Assembly (NCBI RefSeq): GCF_003991205.1
Contig: NZ_RXOZ01000034.1
Location: forward strand, 124,001-188,000
Length of the DNA stretch: 64,000 nucleotides
Source: Georgenia sp. SYP-B2076
GTDB taxonomy: Bacteria; Actinomycetota; Actinomycetes; Actinomycetales; Actinomycetaceae
Reading direction: 5' to 3'
Position numbers and translations under genes: made by a program
The notes under the pieces: model-generated
The model's input: only the letters and a program-made list of their open reading frames with translations
What the model was told of the DNA's origin: nothing
Database searches by the model: none
Shown here: piece after piece, positions 1-9,423 of the stretch
Position numbering within the stretch: the first letter of the stretch is position 1
Layout: each line of letters begins with the position of its first letter

Positions 1-1
1 G

Positions 2-1003
2 GAAGCCGCGACGAGCGCCCGGGCGACCCCCTCGCCCGCGGCGTCCCCGTCGCCGTCGCCGACGGTGGCGAGCCTGGAGGAGCGGGCCGCCGCGCTGCCC
101 GCACCCGAGCCCGCGCCGGCGGCCGACGTCCAGGCGGCGAAGGAGGCCGCCCAGCCGCAGACGGCGCTGGCCACGGCGCTCGCGCTCGAGGTCAAGGGCC
201 GCGCCCCCAAGACGGGCTACGAGCGGGACCTGTTCGGCAGCGGCTGGGTGGACGTGGACCGCAACGGCTGCGACACCCGCAACGACATCCTCGCCCGCGA
301 CCTCGAGGGCGAGACGTTCCGGCCAGGGACGCAGAACTGCGTGGTGCTCGCGGGCACGCTGGCGGACCCGTTCTCCGGCTCGTCGATCAGCTTCGTCCGC
401 GGCAACGGCACCTCCAACGCCGTCCAGATCGACCACGTGGTGGCGCTGAGCGATGCGTGGCAGAAGGGCGCCCAGCAGTGGGGCACGGACAAGCGGGTCA
501 GCTTCGCGAACGACCCCATGAACCTCAACGCGGTCGACGGCCCGCTCAACGCCCAGAAGGGCGACGGCGACGCTGCCACCTGGCTGCCCCCGAACAAGGC
601 CTTCCGCTGCGAGTACGTCGCGCAGCAGGTGGGCGTGAAGTACACGTACGGGCTGTGGGTGACGCAGGCCGAGCAGAACGCCATGGTCGGCGTGCTGTCC
701 TCCTGCCCGGAGCAGCCGCTGCCCGCCGGCTCCGCGGTTCCGGTGGCGGCCGCGGCGCCTGCTCCTGCACCGGCTCCTGCACCGGCACCGGCACCGGCTC
801 CTGCGCCAGCTCCTGCACCGGCTCCTGCGCCCGCCCCGGCGCCCGCCCCGGCACCGGCGCCCGCCCCGGCACCTGCGCCCGCAGGCACTGCCTTCAAGAA
901 CTGCGCCGCCGCCCGCGCCGCGGGTGCCGCTCCCGTGCACGCCGGCGACCCCGGGTACGGCAAGCACCTGGACCGCGACGGCGACGGCATCGGGTGCGAA
1001 TAG
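2..1003 (+). CDS. Secreted HNH-type nuclease with Excalibur domain (5' end missing)
   Basis: The frame is open from the window edge, so the start and any signal peptide lie upstream. A GTG at 65 is only an internal candidate. The visible protein has a DUF1524/HNH-like nuclease core around IDHVVALSDAW (codons near 431), followed by NDPMNLNAV and LNAQKGDGDAATW, the H...N...K pattern of this family. A linker of about 20 Ala-Pro dipeptides follows (about 750-890). The C-terminus is an Excalibur-type calcium-binding motif (KNCAAARAAG ... DRDGDGIGCE). This architecture is known for exported actinobacterial nucleases that may degrade extracellular DNA. The nuclease call rests on motifs; export is inferred from the linker plus Excalibur layout. 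Confidence 0.85.
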   Translation, partial: EAATSARATPSPAASPSPSPTVASLEERAAALPAPEPAPAADVQAAKEAAQPQTALATALALEVKGRAPKTGYERDLFGSGWVDVDRNGCDTRNDILARDLEGETFRPGTQNCVVLAGTLADPFSGSSISFVRGNGTSNAVQIDHVVALSDAWQKGAQQWGTDKRVSFANDPMNLNAVDGPLNAQKGDGDAATWLPPNKAFRCEYVAQQVGVKYTYGLWVTQAEQNAMVGVLSSCPEQPLPAGSAVPVAAAAPAPAPAPAPAPAPAPAPAPAPAPAPAPAPAPAPAPAPAPAPAGTAFKNCAAARAAGAAPVHAGDPGYGKHLDRDGDGIGCE

Positions 1004-1159
1004 GCGCGGTGCGCGACCGCCTCCGCCGGCGTCAGCGGTGCGCGACCGCCTCGGTGGGGGCTCAGCAGCGTGGTCGTACCCGTGACGCTCCGGATTGCCC
1101 GCCTCTCAGCTCCCCGCTCAGGGCGGCCAGCGGTTCCACCGCTCCACTGGGGTCGGGGA

Positions 1160-1165
1160 TAAACT
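1160..1165 (+). promoter_or_regulatory. Candidate -10 element of a leaderless promoter
   Basis: TAAACT matches TANNNT and lies exactly 6 nt before the ATG at 1172, where no Shine-Dalgarno sequence is present. No convincing -35 was seen. A leaderless transcript is inferred. Confidence 0.45.
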
Positions 1166-1171
1166 GCCGAG

Positions 1172-1816
1172 ATGCGGCGGCCGCTGCGGCCCGGACCCAC
1201 GCTGTCCACCAGGCGCCTCGAGGCGTACACCGACGGCGTCTTCGCCATCGCCGCGACGATTCTTGTCCTAGATCTCACGACCAGCCGAATCCCCGCCGTG
1301 ACGTCGAACGGGGAGCTGGGTCAGGGTCTCCTCAGCCTCAGCACCACCGCCACCACGTTCGTCATCAGCTTTCTCCTCCTCTGCCTGCTGTGGTCCATCC
1401 ACGTCAGGCAGTTCGAGTTCATCGTCCGGATGAACCACAGGTTGATGACGCTGAACTCGATCCGGCTTCTCGGTGTGGTGACGATCCCCTTCACGACCGG
1501 CCTGGCCTCCGACTACAACGAGTACGTGCTCGGGCGGATCCTGCTGCCCGCCAACTTCTTCTTCATCACCGTGGTCAGCGCCTGCCAGTGGTTCTACGCG
1601 ACGAGCGAGACCCGCACCTTCGTCCCCAACCTTGACGACCGGCAGCGGAGCGACAGCCGCTCAGACTCCGTCTCTGCCGCCGTGCTCGCCGGGGTGGTCG
1701 TCGTCTTTTCCACCGTTGCCGGGTTCTGGGCCTTCTTGGTCTTCCTCCTCGACCCACCACTGTCCCGCCTCGTCCGCAACACCGCCCGACGAAGGTCGGC
1801 GGAGGTCGGCAAGTAG
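1172..1816 (+). CDS. TMEM175 (DUF1211) family integral membrane protein
   Basis: A 214-residue hydrophobic protein. The N-terminus holds the family signature near residues 15-33 (R-LEAYTDGVFAIAATILVLDL, the 'F-S/T-D-G-VFAIA' motif), followed by about five further membrane segments, the last near residues 168-195. Bacterial TMEM175 homologues form potassium-permeable channels without the classic selectivity filter. The length fits the single-repeat bacterial form, which assembles as a tetramer. The start was chosen because of the -10-like TAAACT 6 nt upstream and the lack of a ribosome-binding site. The gene stands alone between the nuclease and the convergent ATPase gene. Channel function is inferred from family membership. 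Confidence 0.8.
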   Translation: MRRPLRPGPTLSTRRLEAYTDGVFAIAATILVLDLTTSRIPAVTSNGELGQGLLSLSTTATTFVISFLLLCLLWSIHVRQFEFIVRMNHRLMTLNSIRLLGVVTIPFTTGLASDYNEYVLGRILLPANFFFITVVSACQWFYATSETRTFVPNLDDRQRSDSRSDSVSAAVLAGVVVVFSTVAGFWAFLVFLLDPPLSRLVRNTARRRSAEVGK

Positions 1817-1907
1817 GCGCTGCGCCAGCCGGAGTAGCAGGTGGAATCTGGGACCGCCCACGCCCGGCGCCACGCGCAAACATCACACCGCCCACGGCCA
1901 CGGCGCG

Positions 1908-4900
1908 TCAGTCGCCCGCCTCCTCGGCGAGCAGCTCGACCAGCCGCGCGGGATGGGCCAGGAGCGCCTCCACGAGGTGCCGCGCCGACCACCGACCAGC
2001 GGCGTGGGCCAGCGCCCTCGCCAGGCCCGCCGTGGTCGTCGCCCAGGCCTCGCCGTCGGCCACCCACCAGGTGACCTCCACGCCGTCGACGCTGACCTCA
2101 TCGCACTCCCACCAGCTCGCCGGCGCGCCCGGAAGCACCGCGAGCACCTCCTCCGCCGTGGCAACGAGGCGCGCACCGTGGCTCACGGGTGTCCGCTCAC
2201 CGGCGACGTCGAGGTCGAGGAGGTCGGCGACGCCCTCCACCGCCTCGGCTGGCGCCGGCACGACCGCCCTGACCTGCGCCCACATCGGCGCCGCGACCAC
2301 GGCGTCCTCGGCGGGCACCATGCGCGCGGCGCCGGCGACCAGCGCCGGCACGCCCTCGGGGCCAGCCAGCTCGATCCCCTCCGCGGCCGCCCGGGCGAGC
2401 CCTCGCCACAGCGCGAGGGCCTCGGGCATCGTCAGCTCACCTGCCGAGGGCCACGCCTCGGCGTAGGCCTCCCAGGCCGTGGCATCAAGCTCGGCCAGGT
2501 CGCCGACGGCGCCCAGCGCGGTCAGCACGGCGTCGTCGAGGCGCCCGAGGCCCTCCGGAGTCGGGAACAGGAACGGCACCTGTGCGCCGTCGCCCGCCCG
2601 GGGATGGGCGAAGGGCGCGCCGAGCTCCTCGCGCAACCACCATGAGGTGTACGACGGCGACGTCAGCCCGGCGCCGCGGGCCCCCGACGCCGCACGGACC
2701 GGGGTGAGCAGCGCCGCCCGGGCGTGCGGGTCCTCCGCCAGCCGCGCGAGCACCGCTCCCCACGCGTCGTCGGCGACGGCGTCGAGGTCCGCGACGACGG
2801 AGACGTCGCCGATGTACGCGCCCCGGCCGAGCACCTCCGCGAGATGGGCGAGGTAGTCGCGCCAGCCCTCGACCACCTCCTCCTCCCCGGCCGGCTCCGC
2901 GACGACGTCACGCACGGTGCGGGTGACCAGGTCCCCCCGCACGCCCACCGCCTGCAGCGTCGCCGCACCCCAACGCTCGACGACGGCGGGGTCGAGGCCG
3001 GTCAGGGCGTCGAAGACGGTGGCCGCCCAGCTGCCGGGCAGGACGAGCTCCGCGGCGGGGAGCGTCTCTCCGTCCGCGCCGGGAAGCGGCAGCCCGGCCA
3101 GCCACCCGGGCAGCGGGGCGTCGGGCCCCCGCTCGGCCACGGCCGCGCGGGCCAGGTCGAGCACGGCGGCGACGACGGCCGGCACGGGACCCGCGGCGGC
3201 ACCGTGCCCGGTCGGGTCCGCGACGGCACTGTGCCCGGCCTCCGGCTCAGACGATCCGGCGAGGGGATCGTGCACGTCGACGGCGGCGCGCACCGCGGGC
3301 TGCTCGAGGACCGTGACTGCGTCGGCCTCGACGGCCCCCAGCAAGGTGAGCATGGGATGAGCGGCACGGGGGTCGACGACCCGCAGACCGGGGAGCGGCC
3401 ACGCCATGGATGCGCCGATGCCGCCGGCCGCGCCAGCGGGGGCGGGCGTCCCCGACCGTGCGTGATCGCCCCAGACCGCGGCCAGGTCCGCCGTCGGCAG
3501 GAGGACGCCGCGTGCGCCGCGCACGATGCGGCCGTCCGCCAGCGGGACCGGCAGCCCGGCGAGCGCCTCGCGCTGCGAGGCGGCGTGCGGCGCGAGGGCC
3601 GCGTAGAGGGCGTGCCACTGCTCGGGCGGGCGGGTCGTCGGCAAGGACTCGACGAGGTCACCGAGCTCGCGCAGGGCCACCCCGAGCACGCGCGCCTGCG
3701 CATGCCGGTCGGCCGGGACCTGGATGAGGCCACCGATCATCGCGGCCAGCGCCGCGAGCGCGGCCTCGTCCTGACCGACGGGCCCGGCGACCGCCTGCGC
3801 GGTCCGGGCCGTGAGCAGCTCGCCCGTCCCGATCTCCCGCAGGAGGGGTGTGCGCCGCAGCGCGTCCAGGGCGGCCGCGTGCAGGGCGGCGTCGAGCCCG
3901 CCGGCGGGCAGACCGGTGGGGACGAGGGCCAAGGGGTTGACCGTCGCGCGCGCACCCGCGGCGGCGTGCCCGGGCGGCCGACCGGCGGCGTCGTCGGTGG
4001 CCGGGTCCGTCACGTGGGCCTCGCCGCGGGCCGTGTCCGTCACGTCGGCGTCCGCGGGGCCCGGGTCTGTCAGCGCGGAGCCGCCGCCGACGAGGCGATG
4101 CGCCAGCGCCGCGTAGAGGTCGCCGGCGCGAGCGACGATGGCGTCGGTCAAGGGCCCCGCGGCCACGTGCCGGCGCGAGGGGTCCAGCGGGAGGCTCGCA
4201 ATCAGCAGGGCCGGGAGCGTGCAGGACTCATCCGTCGGCGTGGGCGCGTGCACCACATGCCGGGCGCGACGGTTCGCCGGCACAGCGACGGCGTCCGGCC
4301 ACTCTGGTCCTGCGTGCGGCCACGTGAGCTCGGCAAGCGGCCACGCGGGTTCGGTAGCCGCCGGCCGTGTCTGCTCGGCCGGCCGTGCTGAGCCGCGGTT
4401 GGTTCCGTCGACGGCGCGCGCCCGAGGCAGCGCCCAGGTGATGCTCCAGCCGGCGCGCTCGCGCTCCTCCACCGGACGGTCCGCGAGCAGCGCCGCCTCA
4501 AGGCGGCCGGCCGCGTGCGCGGTGTACCAGCGGGACGCGACGTCTGCGACGCGCCGCGGCTCCTCGCCGGGGACCTCGACGAGCACCTCGCTCAACGCGG
4601 GCAGCGCGAGGAGGAGCGCGTCGTCGACCTCGGCAAGCGAACGTCGCACGGCGTCCACCTCCGCGGCGCCACGCAGGCGGAGCCGGACGGCGGTGACGTA
4701 GCTGGCGGGGATGGGCGCCTCGCCGGTGAAGGGCAGGCGCAGGACGGGCAGGTCGCCGCGACGCCGGGCGACCTCGGCCGCCAGCGCCGGGGAGCCGGCG
4801 GCGGCCTCGGTGAGGAGTGCGCCGGCGCGCTCGAGGGAGAAGGTGACGCCGGTCCCGGGCACGTCGGCGCCTGCTCGCGGGCTGGTGGGGGCGTCGGCAC

Positions 4901-5330
4901 CCCGTCCGGCGTCGACCGGCGTGCGGGTGGCGACGGTGATCTCGTCACTGACCGAGCGCACGGCGGCGAAGCCGACCCCGAAGCGGCCCACCATGCCGTC
5001 GGCCTTCTTGGCGCTCGCACGCATGCTCGCCAGCGCTGCGACGCCGTCGGCGGTCAGGGGCGCGCCGGTGTTGGCCGCGACGAGCTCCGCGCCGCCGTCA
5101 TCGGTGCGCAGGCGCAGCAGCAGCCGGCCCGGTCCGCCCGCCGCCGCGGCGGCGTCGGCGGCGTTCTGCGCGAGCTCGATCACCACGCGGTCGCGGTAGT
5201 ACCCGCGGGCGTGGTCCTCCTCGAGGTTGGCGTCCTGGCGCAGCCGGGAGGGGGCCGTCAGCCAGGTCGACAGCGCGGCCTCGCGCAGGACGGCGGCGCC
5301 GAACGGGTCAGCGCCGGCCGCCCCGGTCAT
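1908..5330 (-). CDS. Large HSP90-like (sacsin-type) GHKL ATP-binding protein
   Basis: A 1140-residue protein. The first ~180 residues form an HSP90-like GHKL ATPase fold: N-box ELAQNAADAAAAAG, an N-T-G element (AANTGAPLTADGV) and the glycine-rich lid DGMVGRFGVGFAAVRSV. The remaining ~900 residues are Ala-rich with no motif I recognise. Proteins of this layout are annotated in actinobacteria as 'ATP-binding protein' or sacsin-N-terminal-domain proteins; no substrate or partner is established that I can name. The ATG overlaps the stop of the upstream DUF3027 gene (ATGA at 5327-5330), so the two are translationally coupled and probably act together. Residues ~300-480 contain a low-complexity Ala/Asp/Thr stretch, suggesting a flexible insertion. 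Confidence 0.8.
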   Translation of the reverse strand: MTGAAGADPFGAAVLREAALSTWLTAPSRLRQDANLEEDHARGYYRDRVVIELAQNAADAAAAAGGPGRLLLRLRTDDGGAELVAANTGAPLTADGVAALASMRASAKKADGMVGRFGVGFAAVRSVSDEITVATRTPVDAGRGADAPTSPRAGADVPGTGVTFSLERAGALLTEAAAGSPALAAEVARRRGDLPVLRLPFTGEAPIPASYVTAVRLRLRGAAEVDAVRRSLAEVDDALLLALPALSEVLVEVPGEEPRRVADVASRWYTAHAAGRLEAALLADRPVEERERAGWSITWALPRARAVDGTNRGSARPAEQTRPAATEPAWPLAELTWPHAGPEWPDAVAVPANRRARHVVHAPTPTDESCTLPALLIASLPLDPSRRHVAAGPLTDAIVARAGDLYAALAHRLVGGGSALTDPGPADADVTDTARGEAHVTDPATDDAAGRPPGHAAAGARATVNPLALVPTGLPAGGLDAALHAAALDALRRTPLLREIGTGELLTARTAQAVAGPVGQDEAALAALAAMIGGLIQVPADRHAQARVLGVALRELGDLVESLPTTRPPEQWHALYAALAPHAASQREALAGLPVPLADGRIVRGARGVLLPTADLAAVWGDHARSGTPAPAGAAGGIGASMAWPLPGLRVVDPRAAHPMLTLLGAVEADAVTVLEQPAVRAAVDVHDPLAGSSEPEAGHSAVADPTGHGAAAGPVPAVVAAVLDLARAAVAERGPDAPLPGWLAGLPLPGADGETLPAAELVLPGSWAATVFDALTGLDPAVVERWGAATLQAVGVRGDLVTRTVRDVVAEPAGEEEVVEGWRDYLAHLAEVLGRGAYIGDVSVVADLDAVADDAWGAVLARLAEDPHARAALLTPVRAASGARGAGLTSPSYTSWWLREELGAPFAHPRAGDGAQVPFLFPTPEGLGRLDDAVLTALGAVGDLAELDATAWEAYAEAWPSAGELTMPEALALWRGLARAAAEGIELAGPEGVPALVAGAARMVPAEDAVVAAPMWAQVRAVVPAPAEAVEGVADLLDLDVAGERTPVSHGARLVATAEEVLAVLPGAPASWWECDEVSVDGVEVTWWVADGEAWATTTAGLARALAHAAGRWSARHLVEALLAHPARLVELLAEEAGD

Positions 5331-6721
5331 GCCTGGTCCGGCGCTCCGGTCTCGCCATGGGGCGCCTGCAGGTCCGCGGCTTCTGGCTCGGGCGCCGCGT
5401 CCGGCTCGGGCGCCTCAGCCGCGGGCGCCGCATCCGGCTCGGGCGCGTCCGACGCGGAGGCGTCCGTCTCTGGGGTGGCTTCCGTCTCGGCCGCGTCATC
5501 GGTGCCGCCGTCGAAGTCCGGGACGGCGTCGGCAGCCGTCTCGGCCGCCTCCTCCACGGCGATCTCGGTTGGGATGTCGCGCTGGGTGACTGGAGTCTCG
5601 GCGGGAGCCTCGGCCGCGGGCGTCTCGGCGGGAGCATCCGCCGCGGGCGTCTCGGCGGGAGCCTCCGCCGCGGGCGTCTCGGCGGGAGCCTCGGTCGCTG
5701 GCGTCTCGGCGGGAGCCTCGGTCGCGGGCGTCTCGGTCGGAACGTTGGACTCGGACGACTCGGCCGGGACCTCGGCGGCCGGAGCCTCCACCGCAGGCTC
5801 CGCCTCGACGGCAGGAGACCCGGACGACTCGGCCGGAACCTCAACGGCTGTACTCTCCTGCGCGCCAGCGTCGGGGAACTCGGCGGGCTCGACAACCTCG
5901 GACGGCTCGACGGCCTCAGCCGACTCCACGACCTCAGGCCGCAGCGGGTGGATGGTGAGGACCTCGAGGTTGCGCTCGTCGATGACCATCTCGGAGGGGT
6001 GCCACAGCGGCGCCGGCTCGGGGGCGTGCGTCTCGGAGTGCGCTCCGCACCCGTGGTCCATGGAGACGACGCGGCCGTCGTCGGGCGACCACTCGTTGGC
6101 GCACACGCCGAAGACGGTGCGCGGCGAGCCGGCGAGCTTCATCAGGAAGCCGCAGGTCGAGCACGGCGCCGCGGCGGCCTTGGCGCTGGGAGCGCCCGGG
6201 CCGTGGTCGCCCTCGTACCACCGGGTCGTCGCCTGGGCGCGGCCCTCGGGTGAGAGCACACGGTGTCGGCCGAGGCCGAGCTCGTAGATCGCGAGCTCGT
6301 CGGCGTCCTCACCGGTGGCCTCGTAGCCCTGCTCGAGACGCTCGTCGTCGGCCATGTAGGGCAGGACGTCGGTCGGGCCGACGTCGCCGGGCTCCAGACG
6401 CTCGGACCACGGCACCCACGCGGGCGCGAGGAGCGCGCCGTCGCCGGGCAGGAGCTCGACCTCGCACACCGTCGCGGCGCGCCCGCGCGGCGGACGCGCC
6501 ACGGTCACGGCCCAGTGCCAGCCCCGGTAACCGGGGACGAGGGACTCGAAGGTGTGGGTCAGCAGGCGCTCGCCCTCGACGACGACACCCGTGTGCTCGC
6601 CCACCTGACCCGGCAGGGCGACCTCCTCGGCCGCCTGGCGTGCGAGGTCGACAGCACTGGCGAGCACGATCTCCTTGGCCGGACGGGTGGCGGCGCGGGG
6701 CGTCTTGGTAACGGGTGGCAC
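5327..6721 (-). CDS. DUF3027 family protein with repetitive acidic tail
   Basis: About 464 residues. The N-terminal ~270 residues match DUF3027, an actinobacterial family of unknown function, and include a cysteine/histidine cluster (PCSTCGF ... GVCANEW ... DHGCGAH) that looks like a zinc site. The C-terminal ~170 residues are an acidic, Ala/Pro/Glu-rich disordered tail with a 10-residue repeat (AETPAAEAPA type; DNA about 5590-5760). Two GTG starts are possible, 6727 and 6721. I chose 6721 because TAGACT lies 6 nt before it, a leaderless arrangement. The gene is coupled to the downstream HSP90-like ATPase by ATGA. A cold-shock gene lies just upstream on the same strand. Confidence 0.8.
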   Translation of the reverse strand: MPPVTKTPRAATRPAKEIVLASAVDLARQAAEEVALPGQVGEHTGVVVEGERLLTHTFESLVPGYRGWHWAVTVARPPRGRAATVCEVELLPGDGALLAPAWVPWSERLEPGDVGPTDVLPYMADDERLEQGYEATGEDADELAIYELGLGRHRVLSPEGRAQATTRWYEGDHGPGAPSAKAAAAPCSTCGFLMKLAGSPRTVFGVCANEWSPDDGRVVSMDHGCGAHSETHAPEPAPLWHPSEMVIDERNLEVLTIHPLRPEVVESAEAVEPSEVVEPAEFPDAGAQESTAVEVPAESSGSPAVEAEPAVEAPAAEVPAESSESNVPTETPATEAPAETPATEAPAETPAAEAPAETPAADAPAETPAAEAPAETPVTQRDIPTEIAVEEAAETAADAVPDFDGGTDDAAETEATPETDASASDAPEPDAAPAAEAPEPDAAPEPEAADLQAPHGETGAPDQA

Positions 6722-6727
6722 GGTCAC

Positions 6728-6733
6728 AGTCTA
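6728..6733 (-). promoter_or_regulatory. Candidate -10 element before DUF3027 gene
   Basis: On the minus strand TAGACT ends 6 nt before the GTG at 6721. It could give a leaderless DUF3027/ATPase transcript separate from the cold-shock gene. No clear -35 was seen. Confidence 0.35.
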
Positions 6734-6775
6734 GGTCGTGGGCGATAGGCCGATGACGACGGCGTCAGCACCGGC

Positions 6776-7153
6776 TCAGGCGTCGAACTGGTCGGCGACG
6801 GCGCGGAGAAGCTGGGCGATCTTCTTCGCCTCCTTCTCCGGGTAGCGGCCGCGGCGCAGCGCGTTGGAGGAGCCGTCGAGCAGCTTGATGAGGTCCTCGA
6901 CGATCGGGACCATGTCTTCGGCCGGCTTGCGGTGCGCGCGCACCACCGACGGCGGTTCCTCCAGGACGGTCACCGACAGCGCCTGCGGGCCGCGTCGCCC
7001 ATCGGCCACACCGAAGTCGAGCTTCGTGCCGGGCTTGGGCACGACCCCCGCCGGGAGCGCGGAGGCGTGCAGGAAGACCTCACCGCCGTCGTCGGCGGCG
7101 ATGAAACCGAAGCCCTTGGCGGCGTCGTACCACTTGACCTTGCCGGTAGGCAC
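6776..7153 (-). CDS. Cold-shock (CspA-type) protein with C-terminal extension
   Basis: 125 residues. Residues 1-65 are a canonical cold-shock domain with RNP1-like KGFGFI and RNP2-like VFLHAS, binding single-stranded RNA/DNA. A ~60-residue charged extension follows (EDLIKLLDGSS ... KEAKKIAQLLRAVADQFDA), making it longer than the usual ~67-residue Csp but typical of one actinobacterial subgroup. The GTG at 7153 is preceded by AAGGAAGAGG at good spacing, which rules out the longer open frame. The stop is ~50 nt from the DUF3027 gene on the same strand, so they may be co-transcribed. An RNA-chaperone role is inferred from the family. Confidence 0.88.
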   Translation of the reverse strand: MPTGKVKWYDAAKGFGFIAADDGGEVFLHASALPAGVVPKPGTKLDFGVADGRRGPQALSVTVLEEPPSVVRAHRKPAEDMVPIVEDLIKLLDGSSNALRRGRYPEKEAKKIAQLLRAVADQFDA

Positions 7154-7362
7154 GGGGGCGACCTCTTCCTTCACGCAACGAAGGCGCCAGCGTTGCCGGC
7201 GCCACTTCCGGACCTCCAGGGTAACGGGCGCGGGCCGCGCGCCGTGGACCTTTATGCCCCCGGCGCAGGCCCATGTGCCTTCCCGTGCACCTCCCGACTC
7301 GCACGCGGACGGCTCCTGAGCGAGCCTGGACTCCCGTCGCGGACCCACGCCAGGGAGGCCCC

Positions 7363-8637
7363 ATGACGCTCACGCCGCACCCCGGTGCGCCGTCCCCCGA
7401 CACCGGGCCGCCGGCGCAGGTGCTCGTCCGCGTGGACGCGGACACCATCGCGCGACCCGACGGCGGCCGGCCCCACCGCCGCGACCTCGTCGTAAACGGG
7501 CGGATCACGTTGCACGACCTCCTCGGGCTCGTCGACGTGCCGCTCCGGTTCACCGACGAGCACGGCGTGTGGGTCGCCGTCCACGGCACGAGCGGCGCCG
7601 ACGGCGGCGAGCACGTGCTCGGCGTGGTCGTGCAGGCAGCCACAGGCGGCCCGGGCGCCACGGGCGCGGCGACCGCCACGGGCGCCGCACGCCAGGTGCC
7701 CCCGACGGTCCACGTGACGTCCGACGTCGCCCCCGGGCAGCTACTGGACGCGGACGGCACGATCGACCTGTACTTCCGCTCCGCCCCCGGACCGGTGGAC
7801 GAGGTGGTCGCGGCGGCCGAGCTGGGCGAGGTCTACACCCCGCCGCGCCCGCACGGCATCCCGCCGGACAACATGCCCGTCCATGCCGCCCTCGCCGAGT
7901 ACGCGGAGGCGCAGACCGCCACGAACGCGCTCAACGTGCTGCGCCAGGCGCTCGGCGGCCAGCTGGTCCTGGACGCCACCGGCTCGCGGCTCGCGGGGAC
8001 GCCGGAGCACCCGCGCGAGCGGCGGGTCGTCATCAACTTCATCCGGGCGCCCGACGGGTCCAAGGCCCTGCCCGCGTTCACCCACCACACTGAGCTGGTC
8101 CGCTTCCGGGAGGACGACGACGGCGGGCCCCAGTCGATCGTCCAGCCAGCGGCCGGCGTGCTCGAGTTCTTCGTCGGCGATCCCGACGCGGAGTGGCTCT
8201 ACATCAACCCGGCCGGGCCGCCGCTGGGCATCCGCCGTGACCAGGTTGCGTTCGCCCTGCGGGCCGGGCACAACGCCGCCGTCAAGGACGCGCTGACCCG
8301 CTCGCCGCTGCGGATGCAGGTCCTCTTCGACGCGCTGCGCCACGACGACGGCGTGCTGTTCGTCGGTGACCGCGGGACGAACGGCGCCCCCACGCCGCTG
8401 ACCGTGCGGGACGGCGCCGGCAACCGTGTGCTGCTCGCCTTCACCTCCGCCGTCGAGGCCGCGGCGTGGGACCAGTCGATGCGGTTCCGGCGCCTGGCGG
8501 TGGCCACGGTGCTCGAGCTGGTCCTGGAGACGCGGGCGGCCGCGCTGCTGATCAACCCCGGCGGCCCCAGCGCGACCGTGCCGGCGAACCAGGTTTGGCA
8601 GTTCTTGGGACGGACGCCGCAGGATCGGGACCAGTAG
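7363..8637 (+). CDS. SseB family protein (two SseB-like regions)
   Basis: 424 residues starting at ATG 7363, preceded by GGGAGG at proper spacing. The N-terminal ~160 residues are variable and include an Ala/Thr/Gly-rich stretch. Residues ~165-290 and ~295-420 each look like an SseB N-terminal domain (the first ending in EWLYINPAGPPLGIRRDQV, the second in AALLINPGGPSATVPANQV; both share an 'INP-G-P' element). SseB-fold proteins in actinobacteria are mostly uncharacterised; the name comes from an enterobacterial protein and does not imply secretion here. The 3' end overlaps the convergent membrane-protein gene by 86 bp. Confidence 0.7.
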   Translation: MTLTPHPGAPSPDTGPPAQVLVRVDADTIARPDGGRPHRRDLVVNGRITLHDLLGLVDVPLRFTDEHGVWVAVHGTSGADGGEHVLGVVVQAATGGPGATGAATATGAARQVPPTVHVTSDVAPGQLLDADGTIDLYFRSAPGPVDEVVAAAELGEVYTPPRPHGIPPDNMPVHAALAEYAEAQTATNALNVLRQALGGQLVLDATGSRLAGTPEHPRERRVVINFIRAPDGSKALPAFTHHTELVRFREDDDGGPQSIVQPAAGVLEFFVGDPDAEWLYINPAGPPLGIRRDQVAFALRAGHNAAVKDALTRSPLRMQVLFDALRHDDGVLFVGDRGTNGAPTPLTVRDGAGNRVLLAFTSAVEAAAWDQSMRFRRLAVATVLELVLETRAAALLINPGGPSATVPANQVWQFLGRTPQDRDQ

Positions 8638-9313
8638 ACGGGACGGCCGACCCGGTCCCGCGCATCGCGGCCCCGGCGTTCCTCGCGGCCGGGCCTGTCC
8701 GCGCGGCCCGCACGGCCAGCGCGGCGGCCAGGACCGCCATCCACAGCATCCCTGCGACGGCGCCGAGCCCGGGCGTGATCCATGCCAGGGCGACGGCGGC
8801 CGCGCCGAATCCCACCAGGCCCAGTGCACGCGGCAGCCACTGCTCGCGCATGATGACGAGGCTGGTCGCCGTCACCAGGGCTGCGACGGGTGCGGCGTAG
8901 ACGAACGCGAAGTTGTACGCCACGGCGAACACCATGCGGGCGATCGGTCCACCGCTTCCTGCGGCCACCGTGGACGCCGCCAGCGAGAACATGATCTGGA
9001 GCATGACGCCCGCGCTGAAGAGCACACCGCCGACCAGGGCGACGGTGGCGTATATCCGGCTGTTCGCCACGCGGCGGAGCTCCCCGTGCAGGTAGGCGAG
9101 GAACCACACGAACAGGAAGAGAGCGAGCAGGGAGCCGTAGGCGCCCCGGTAGAACAACGGCTCCCACGCGGTGAACTGGCCGGAGAGCACCGAGTCGGAC
9201 GAGTCCAGCGCGACCGTGCAGGCCATGCATGGGGCGCTGGGGATGGCGAGGAGCAGCACCATGGCAATGACCCCGGCCACCCCGGCGAGAATTCCGCCTA
9301 TGCGTCCTTGCAT
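8552..9313 (-). CDS. Polytopic membrane protein of unknown function
   Basis: 253 residues with about six hydrophobic segments: residues ~5-25, 55-75, 88-110, 125-155, 165-190 and 192-210. A soluble Ala/Pro/Arg-rich tail covers the last ~40 residues. The sequence has no motif I can assign. A CMAC motif sits just after the first segment, on the probable outer face. The start is an ATG with an AT-richer stretch ahead. The last 86 bp overlap the 3' end of the SseB-family gene on the other strand, so the C-terminal tail is constrained by the opposite frame. Confidence 0.65.
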   Translation of the reverse strand: MQGRIGGILAGVAGVIAMVLLLAIPSAPCMACTVALDSSDSVLSGQFTAWEPLFYRGAYGSLLALFLFVWFLAYLHGELRRVANSRIYATVALVGGVLFSAGVMLQIMFSLAASTVAAGSGGPIARMVFAVAYNFAFVYAAPVAALVTATSLVIMREQWLPRALGLVGFGAAAVALAWITPGLGAVAGMLWMAVLAAALAVRAARTGPAARNAGAAMRGTGSAVPSTGPDPAASVPRTAKPGSPARSRWGRRG

Positions 9314-9423
9314 GCCGGAACGGTACCGGTTCGTCGGACGTGCCAGCCGGGCATTGGGTCACACCGACGTGGGCGGTGGGCGGGCCAGGGGGCCCGGCGG
9401 GCCAGGGGCCCCTGGCGGTGCGG

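Noticed and set aside
217-1278. Long minus-strand open frame opposite the nuclease gene, rich in Gly-Ala repeats
   Set aside because: It is the complement of the Ala-Pro linker and GC-rich third positions; no family motif, no start signal.
2724-4391. 555-codon plus-strand open frame opposite the HSP90-like ATPase
   Set aside because: The minus-strand frame has clear GHKL motifs and family features; the opposite frame is a by-product of GC-biased codons.
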